From Candidatus Eiseniibacteriota bacterium (GTDB lineage Bacteria; Eisenbacteria; RBG-16-71-46), in contig JACOSV010000024.1 in the NCBI GenBank assembly GCA_016178725.1, positions 1 through 40,951 on the forward strand: a DNA stretch of 40,951 nucleotides. Direction: 5' to 3'. Positions 36,221 to 40,951 of this stretch are shown one piece after another; the stretch's first letter is position 1; every line of letters starts with the position of its first letter. A program made the position numbers and the translations under genes. The notes beneath the pieces were generated by a model that saw only the letters and a program-made list of their open reading frames with translations, did not search any database and was not told the origin of the DNA.

Positions 36221-37432
36221 ATGCCGACGTTCGTCTGGAAGGGGCGCACGCTCGCCGGTGAGGCGCAGAGCGGCGAGATCGAGGTCGGGCGGCAGGAAGA
36301 GGCGCTCGAGCTCCTGCGCAAGAAGAAGATCATGGTCACGTCCATGCGTCCGAAGGGCGGCTTCAAGCTGCCGGGCTTCGGCGGCGTGTCGGTCAGCACC
36401 AAGGACCTGGCGATCTTCACGCGTCAGTTCGCCACCATGATCTCGGCGGGTCTGCCGCTGGTCCAGTGCCTCGACATCCTCGCCAAGCAGTCGAGCAAGC
36501 CCGCCTTCGGTCGCGTGATCGGCGAGGTGACGCGCGAGGTCGAGGCGGGCTCGACGCTCGCCGACTCGCTGGGCCGCCACAAGACGGTGTTCGACGACCT
36601 GTTCCGCAACATGGTGGCCGCCGGCGAAGCGGGCGGCGTGCTCGACGAGATCCTGATGCGTCTCGCCACCTACATCGAGAAGGCGGACGCGCTCAAGCGC
36701 AAGGTGCAGGGCGCGATGGTCTACCCGGCGGTGGTGCTGACGGTCGCGCTGGGCGCCACGGCGTTCATGCTCATCTTCATCATTCCGACATTCGCCAAGA
36801 TGTTCAGCGACTTCGGCGGCGAGTTGCCGCTCCCGACCAAGATCGTGCTCGCGCTGTCGCACGCGCTGCAGTCGTTCTGGTGGGTCGGCGTGCTGGCGAT
36901 CATCGCCGGCGCCACCACGTTCACCCGCTACTACGCGACCGACAACGGCAAGCGCGTGATCGACGCCGCGATGCTCAAGCTGCCGGTGCTGGGCGACGTG
37001 CTGCTCAAGGGCGGCGTCGCCCGTTTCACCCGGACGCTCGGCACGCTAATCGCATCGGGCGTTCCGATCCTCGCCGGGCTCGAGATCACCGCCCGCACCG
37101 CGGGCAACAAGGTCCTCTCCGAGGCGATCATGACCGCCCGCGCCTCGATCCGCGAAGGCGAAACGGTCGCCGCGCCGCTCAAGGCGTCGAACGTGTTCCC
37201 GCCGATGGTCGTGCAGATGATCTCGGTCGGTGAGCAGACCGGCGCCCTCGACGAGATGCTCACCAAGATCGCCGTGTTCTACGAGGCCGAGGTGGACAGC
37301 GCCGTGGACACGATGACGTCGGTCATCGAGCCGATCATGATCGTCCTCATGGGCGGCATCGTCGGCGGCATGGTTGTCGCGATGTACCTGCCGATGTTCA
37401 AGCTCATCAGCGTCGTCTCGGGAGGCAATTGA
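36221..37432 (+). CDS. pilC: Type IV pilus inner-membrane platform protein PilC
   Basis: Inner-membrane platform that couples PilB/PilT rotation to pilin movement, 403 residues. It has the N-terminal opening PTFVWKGRTLAGEAQSGEIE, then two T2SSF domains, each ahead of a membrane segment: FTRQFATMISAGLPLVQCLDIL (first domain, about 70-190) and FTRTLGTLIASGVPILAGLEI (second, about 270-390). Membrane segments are seen near residues 167-190 (AVVLTVALGATAFMLIFIIP), 215-235 and 375-400 (PIMIVLMGGIVGGMVVAMYLP). ATG 36221 follows pilT by 12 bases with an AGGGAGA site. The gene is one base overlapped with pilS through TGATG. Confidence 0.96.
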   Translation: MPTFVWKGRTLAGEAQSGEIEVGRQEEALELLRKKKIMVTSMRPKGGFKLPGFGGVSVSTKDLAIFTRQFATMISAGLPLVQCLDILAKQSSKPAFGRVIGEVTREVEAGSTLADSLGRHKTVFDDLFRNMVAAGEAGGVLDEILMRLATYIEKADALKRKVQGAMVYPAVVLTVALGATAFMLIFIIPTFAKMFSDFGGELPLPTKIVLALSHALQSFWWVGVLAIIAGATTFTRYYATDNGKRVIDAAMLKLPVLGDVLLKGGVARFTRTLGTLIASGVPILAGLEITARTAGNKVLSEAIMTARASIREGETVAAPLKASNVFPPMVVQMISVGEQTGALDEMLTKIAVFYEAEVDSAVDTMTSVIEPIMIVLMGGIVGGMVVAMYLPMFKLISVVSGGN

Positions 37433-39096
37433 TGACGCCTCGCCCCGCCGCCGATCCCGACGCCCTCACTGCCGCCCTCGTGTCCGTGGGCGACCCGTGG
37501 GGCCGCGTCAAGAGCCTGATCCGGACGCGCCTGCTCATTGCGACACTGGCGCTGCCGATCGGCGTGCTGCTCGCTCCCGGAGCGACGGCCGGATCGTGGT
37601 GGGTGATGTGGTGGTCGCTGCTCGCGGTGGGCACACTGTCGGCCCTGTACTGGCTCGGCACGGTGATCCACCGCGGCGCGGCACTGCAGACGTACGCCCA
37701 GCTCACGCTCGACCTCGCGATCGTCACGGTGCTCGCGGCGCTCACGGGCGGGCCCGAGAGCCAGTTCGTGCTGTTCTTTGCGCTGGTGGTGATTGCGGGG
37801 GGCCTCCATCTGCGGCTGACCGGCGGCGCAGTGACCGCGGTCGGGGCGACCGCCGCGTATCTGGCCCTGCCATGGATCGGGTCGCTGCTCGGGGCGCCGG
37901 CGGTGGTGAACCCGCGCTCGGGCCTGCTCGCCGCGTTCCTCGCGACCGTCGGCGTGCTGTCCGGCGTGCTCGGCCGCCGCGTCCACCGCACCCGCGAGCA
38001 CCTCGACCGCACCGCGCGCGAGCTCAACCGCGTGATGGTGAACAACGATCTCATCCTGCGTCATCTGACGTCGGGCGTGTTCACGGTGGACAAGACCGGC
38101 ATGGCCGCGTACCTGAACCCGGCGGGGGAGGACGTGCTCGGCATCAGCGACCAGGAGCTGCGCGGGCGCTGGATCCAGGACGCGCTGCCGCCGCGGCTCC
38201 AGCCGCTGCGCGAGGAGATGCTCTCGAGCCTCGAGCATCTGCACTCGCGCGCCCGCGCCGAGATCATGGTGAAGAACGCCGCCGGCCGGCCGCTGCCGCT
38301 CGGGCTCTCGACCAACCTGCTCATGCACGAGCGCGGCGTCACCGGCGTGGTGGCGGTGTTCCAGGATCTGACCGCCGTGCACGAGATGGAACGGCGCGTG
38401 CGCCGCAACCAGACGCTCGCCGAGGTCGGGGCGCTGGCCGCGGGCATCGCCCACGAGCTGCGCAACGGGCTGAATCCGATCAGCGGTTCGGTCGAGTGCC
38501 TGCAGCGCGAGCTCAAGCTCGAGGGCGAGAACGCCCAGCTCATGGAGCTGATCGCGACCGAGTCGGCGCGGCTCAATCGGTTCGTCACCGACCTGCTGGC
38601 GTACTCGCGCGAGCGCGACCTCGTGCTCGACACGCAGCCGGTCGACGATCGGCTCGGCGAGCTGTGCGAGACGGTGCTGCGCGATCCGCGCTGCAAGCCG
38701 GGCGTCGCCGTGCGCTGCGAGCGCGGCGCCGACGCCCTCGTCGTCCGCGCCGATCACGATCAGCTGCGGCAGGTGTGGCTCAACCTCGCCGTCAACGCGG
38801 TGGAGGCGATGAGCGAGCGGGGAACCCTGATCGTGCGCTCCCGCGAGGGCGCGGACGGACAGGCGATCGTGGAGTTCATCGACGATGGACCCGGCATCGC
38901 GGCGGACGATCTGCCGCGGGTCGGTCAGCCGTTTTTCACGACGAAGGTGGGTGGCACCGGTCTGGGTCTGGCGATCGCGCAACGGATCGTGGAGCGCCAC
39001 GGCGGAACGCTCGTGTTCGAGAGCACGCCGGGGCGCGGCACGACCGCGCGCGTGACCCTGCCCGCGGCCGCGGCCCCGATGGCACTGGCGGCCTGA
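37432..39096 (+). CDS. pilS: PilS-like sensor histidine kinase
   Basis: Membrane sensor kinase of 554 residues. Four to six N-terminal membrane segments (from about residue 30 to 180: LLIATLALPIGVLL, WWVMWWSLLAVGTLSALYWL, LTLDLAIVTVLAAL, QFVLFFALVVIAGGL, and further) lead to a PAS domain (about 200-320; VFTVDKTGMAAYLNPAGEDVLG). The HisKA phosphoacceptor is His341 in AAGIAHELRN. ATPase boxes are LRQVWLNLAVNAVEAM (N), DDGPGIAADDL (G1) and GGTGLGLAIAQRIVERHGG (G2). ATG 37432 sits six bases after GGAGG (37421-37425) and overlaps the pilC stop. Name and role follow its position before pilR; other PAS kinases would look alike, but the pil context makes PilS likely. Confidence 0.9.
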   Translation: MTPRPAADPDALTAALVSVGDPWGRVKSLIRTRLLIATLALPIGVLLAPGATAGSWWVMWWSLLAVGTLSALYWLGTVIHRGAALQTYAQLTLDLAIVTVLAALTGGPESQFVLFFALVVIAGGLHLRLTGGAVTAVGATAAYLALPWIGSLLGAPAVVNPRSGLLAAFLATVGVLSGVLGRRVHRTREHLDRTARELNRVMVNNDLILRHLTSGVFTVDKTGMAAYLNPAGEDVLGISDQELRGRWIQDALPPRLQPLREEMLSSLEHLHSRARAEIMVKNAAGRPLPLGLSTNLLMHERGVTGVVAVFQDLTAVHEMERRVRRNQTLAEVGALAAGIAHELRNGLNPISGSVECLQRELKLEGENAQLMELIATESARLNRFVTDLLAYSRERDLVLDTQPVDDRLGELCETVLRDPRCKPGVAVRCERGADALVVRADHDQLRQVWLNLAVNAVEAMSERGTLIVRSREGADGQAIVEFIDDGPGIAADDLPRVGQPFFTTKVGGTGLGLAIAQRIVERHGGTLVFESTPGRGTTARVTLPAAAAPMALAA

Positions 39097-39130
39097 CAGG
39101 CCGATTCACATCCCGAACGAGGTGAGGCTC

Positions 39131-40537
39131 ATGCCGGCGGACAAGATTCTGGTGGTCGACGACGAACAGAGCATGACGCAGTTCCTGAGCATCGTGCTCC
39201 GCAAGGAGGGATTCCAGGTCACGGCCGTGAACAACGGCAAGGACGCGCTCGACAAGGTGCGCGCCGAGGGCTTCGACGTCGTCATCACCGACATCAAGAT
39301 GCCGGGGATGGACGGGATCCAGCTCCTGAGCCAGCTCAAGAAGCACGATCCGTCGCTGCCGGTCGTGATCATGACCGCCTACGCGTCGCAGCAGTCGGCG
39401 ATCGACGCGGTCAACATGGGCGCATTCCAGTACCTGATCAAGAACGCCAAGAACGACGAGATCAAGCTCGTCGTCCGCAACGCGCTCGAGATGCGCAAGG
39501 TGCGCAGCGAGAACCTGTTCCTCAAGCGCGAGCTCAAGAAGGGCCACGAGGAAAAGGTGATCATCGGCTCGTCGGACGAGATGGTCCGCGTGTTCAAGAT
39601 GGTCGACAAGGTGGCCGACAGCGAAGCGACGATCCTGATCCAGGGCGAGAGCGGCACCGGCAAGGAGCTGATCGCCCGCGAGATCCATTATCGCAGCGGC
39701 AAGGCGCAGGGTCCGTTCGTCAGCATCAACTGCGGCGCGATCCCGCGCGATCTGCTCGAGAGCAACCTGTTCGGCCACGTGAAGGGTTCGTTCACCGGCG
39801 CGGTGCGGGACTCGGCGGGGCTGTTCCAGGTCGCCGAGGGCGGCACGTTCTTCCTGGACGAGGTCGGCGACATGCCGCTCGCGACCCAGGTCAAACTGCT
39901 GCGCGCGCTCCAGGAGCGGGAGATCATCCCGGTGGGCGGCACGCAGCCGATCAAGATCGACTGCCGCCTGGTCGCCGCGACCAACGCCGACCTCGAGAAG
40001 GACGTGTCGACGGGCCGGTTCCGCGCCGACCTCTTCTACCGGCTCAACGTGATCCCGATCCGGCTGCCGGCGCTGCGCGAGCGGCGCGACGACATCCATC
40101 TGCTCGTCGATCACTTCCTCAAGCGTCACGCGCACGGCGGGACGCCGAAGCTGATGAGCAAGGAGGCGATGGATCTGCTGCTCCGCTACGACTGGCCGGG
40201 CAACGTGCGCGAGCTCGAGAACGTGATGGAGCGCGCGCTGATCCTCGACGAGAGCGGCACGATCGGCCCCGAGGACCTGCCCGAGAAGATCCGCTTCGGC
40301 CACAGCCAGCGCGGGAGCCTCGTGATCGACACGCCGACGCTGACGCTCGAGGAGCTCGAGAAGGAATACATCATGAAGGTGCTGAATCACACCCGCTGGC
40401 AGAAGAAGCGGGCGAGCGAAGTCCTCGGCATCAACGCCTCGACGCTGTACCGCAAGCTGCTCGGCTACGGCCTCGACAAGGGCGAACGTCCGGAACACAT
40501 GGAGACGCCGGAGACGCCCGACGCGCACGCGGCCTAG
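39131..40537 (+). CDS. pilR: PilR-like sigma54-dependent response regulator
   Basis: NtrC-family activator of 468 residues. The receiver has acidic residues Asp10/Asp11, phosphoacceptor Asp54 (ITDIKMPGMDG) and Lys104 in YLIKNAK; the usual Pro after that Lys is replaced by Asn. The AAA+ domain has Walker A GESGTGKE (Lys178), the sigma54-contacting loop GSFTGA at 219-224 and FFLDEVGDMPL as Walker B. A Fis-type helix-turn-helix closes the protein (KRASEVLGINASTLYRKLLGYG). ATG 39131 is preferred because GAGGTGAGG lies at 39118-39126; GTG 39122 would place the start inside that site. It follows pilS directly and precedes the pilin gene whose upstream region carries a sigma54 motif. Confidence 0.95.
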   Translation: MPADKILVVDDEQSMTQFLSIVLRKEGFQVTAVNNGKDALDKVRAEGFDVVITDIKMPGMDGIQLLSQLKKHDPSLPVVIMTAYASQQSAIDAVNMGAFQYLIKNAKNDEIKLVVRNALEMRKVRSENLFLKRELKKGHEEKVIIGSSDEMVRVFKMVDKVADSEATILIQGESGTGKELIAREIHYRSGKAQGPFVSINCGAIPRDLLESNLFGHVKGSFTGAVRDSAGLFQVAEGGTFFLDEVGDMPLATQVKLLRALQEREIIPVGGTQPIKIDCRLVAATNADLEKDVSTGRFRADLFYRLNVIPIRLPALRERRDDIHLLVDHFLKRHAHGGTPKLMSKEAMDLLLRYDWPGNVRELENVMERALILDESGTIGPEDLPEKIRFGHSQRGSLVIDTPTLTLEELEKEYIMKVLNHTRWQKKRASEVLGINASTLYRKLLGYGLDKGERPEHMETPETPDAHAA

Positions 40538-40611
40538 GCGTTGCGAACCGCCCGTTCCGGGTTTCGAGCGTGCGGAATGCGTGAAACGCGAGTCGGCCGC
40601 ATCGAGATTGC

Positions 40612-40631
40612 CCGGTCCGGCGAAGGACCGG
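40612..40631 (+). terminator. Stem-loop after pilR, possible terminator
   Basis: CCGGTCC (40612-40618) pairs with GGACCGG (40625-40631) around the loop GGCGAA: seven base pairs in the pilR-pilA gap. No T-run follows, so an intrinsic terminator is uncertain. It lies about 80 bases upstream of the sigma54 motif, so it could also mark the end of the pilSR message or shape the activator region. Confidence 0.35.
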
Positions 40632-40711
40632 CCGCAGGATCGAAACACGGCGAACCGCGCAAGTCCTTGACGAACAACGGCTGGGCCCGGGGAAGGGGAG
40701 CCGCCCTCGGT

Positions 40712-40727
40712 CGGCATGGCGGTTGCT
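40712..40727 (+). promoter_or_regulatory. Sigma54 (-24/-12) promoter of the pilin gene
   Basis: The sequence cGGCATGgcggTTGCT aligns with TGGCACGNNNNTTGCW, differing only at the first T and the C at position six. The GG (40713-40714) and GC (40725-40726) elements are ten bases apart, as sigma54 requires. The predicted transcription start is near 40738, giving a leader of about 58 bases to the pilin ATG at 40796. PilR, a GSFTGA-type sigma54 activator, is encoded just upstream, and PilR-dependent sigma54 control of pilA is known in Pseudomonas and Myxococcus. Confidence 0.78.
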
Positions 40728-40728
40728 C

Positions 40729-40748
40729 GACCCTGTAGTGCGAGGGTC
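40729..40748 (+). repeat. Inverted repeat at the predicted pilin transcription start
   Basis: GACCCT (40729-40734) and AGGGTC (40743-40748) are six-base arms around an eight-base loop. The predicted start at about 40738 falls in the loop, so only part of the left arm would be transcribed; a DNA-binding site is more likely than an RNA hairpin, or it may be chance. Confidence 0.3.
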
Positions 40749-40795
40749 AGCGACACGCGAGCGGCCCCGGACCAATCGTAGGAGGAGCAGACACC

Positions 40796-40951
40796 ATGCG
40801 GACCCAGAAGGGCTTCACCCTGATCGAGCTGATGATCGTGGTCGTGATCATCGGCATCCTCGCGGCGATCGCGATTCCGAACTTCATCGCGATGCAGGCG
40901 CGGGCGAAGGAAGGCAGCACGAAGGCGAACATGCACACGTTCCAGCTCTCC
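40796..40951 (+). CDS. pilA: Type IV pilin (PilA-like), 5' part; 3' end outside window
   Basis: Start of a type IV pilin gene, cut at the right edge after 52 codons. The prepilin begins with the six-residue leader MRTQKG, to be cleaved by PilD after Gly6, then [20 protein letters not shown] with Phe at +1 (normally N-methylated) and Glu at +5. [20 protein letters not shown] continues the alpha-1 helix. A good ribosome site, AGGAGGAG at 40780-40787, lies eight bases before ATG 40796. The short leader and single pilin after pilR suggest the major pilin, but a minor pilin or pseudopilin cannot be excluded without the rest of the gene. Confidence 0.95.
   Translation, partial: MRTQKGFTLIELMIVVVIIGILAAIAIPNFIAMQARAKEGSTKANMHTFQLS

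Overview
The window is very GC-rich (near 70% by eye), and every gene I can support lies on the + strand. Neighbouring genes are often coupled by 1-4 base overlaps, and GTG/TTG starts are common. The mix suggests a diderm bacterium of the FCB superphylum, perhaps a Candidatus Eisenbacteria- or Gemmatimonadota-like lineage: a C25 (PorU-like) peptidase next to a PorV-family barrel, FlgD-like C-terminal domains on secreted proteases, DUF5683-like proteins, and a complete PilB-T-C-S-R-A block. This placement is inference from gene families; no rRNA or other taxonomic marker is present.

Layout: 1-2216 holds the 3' end of dnaE, then accA and a 55-residue Trm112-like zinc protein. 2282-19144 is an envelope/secretion block: PorU-like C25 peptidase, PorV-like barrel, M6 metalloprotease with FG-GAP-like repeats and an FlgD-like tail, two DUF5683-like proteins, an NHL beta-propeller, an 1134-residue predicted outer-membrane protein, and an Omp85/BamA-type protein interrupted by an in-frame TAG at 18071-18073. 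19162-21360 is a DinG/XPD-type helicase overlapping hutH. 21357-27409 is a complete histidine-degradation set using the tetrahydrofolate branch (hutH, hutU, hutI, fused ftcD). 27463-32685 holds a TPR protein, a PHP phosphoesterase, an ECF S-component-like membrane protein and a TonB-receptor-like barrel. 32713-33258 is a ComEA-like helix-hairpin-helix protein. 33412-40951 is pilB, pilT, pilC, pilS, pilR and the 5' end of a type IV pilin gene.

How the genes may work together: the hut enzymes convert histidine to glutamate and place the formimino carbon on tetrahydrofolate. PilB and PilT are the extension and retraction motors, PilC is the platform, and PilS/PilR is a sensor kinase with a sigma54 activator. 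A strong match to a sigma54 promoter lies at 40712-40727 just upstream of the pilin, so a local PilSR-to-pilA circuit is likely. In the envelope block, the PorU-like and PorV-like pair followed by a protease with an FlgD-like tail resembles a reduced type IX-like export and surface-attachment module. The large barrel-like protein at 14010-17414 is a speculative candidate for its channel.

No tRNA, rRNA, CRISPR array, insertion sequence or phage gene was recognised. No gap between genes exceeds 300 bases; the longest (40538-40795) carries the pilin promoter.
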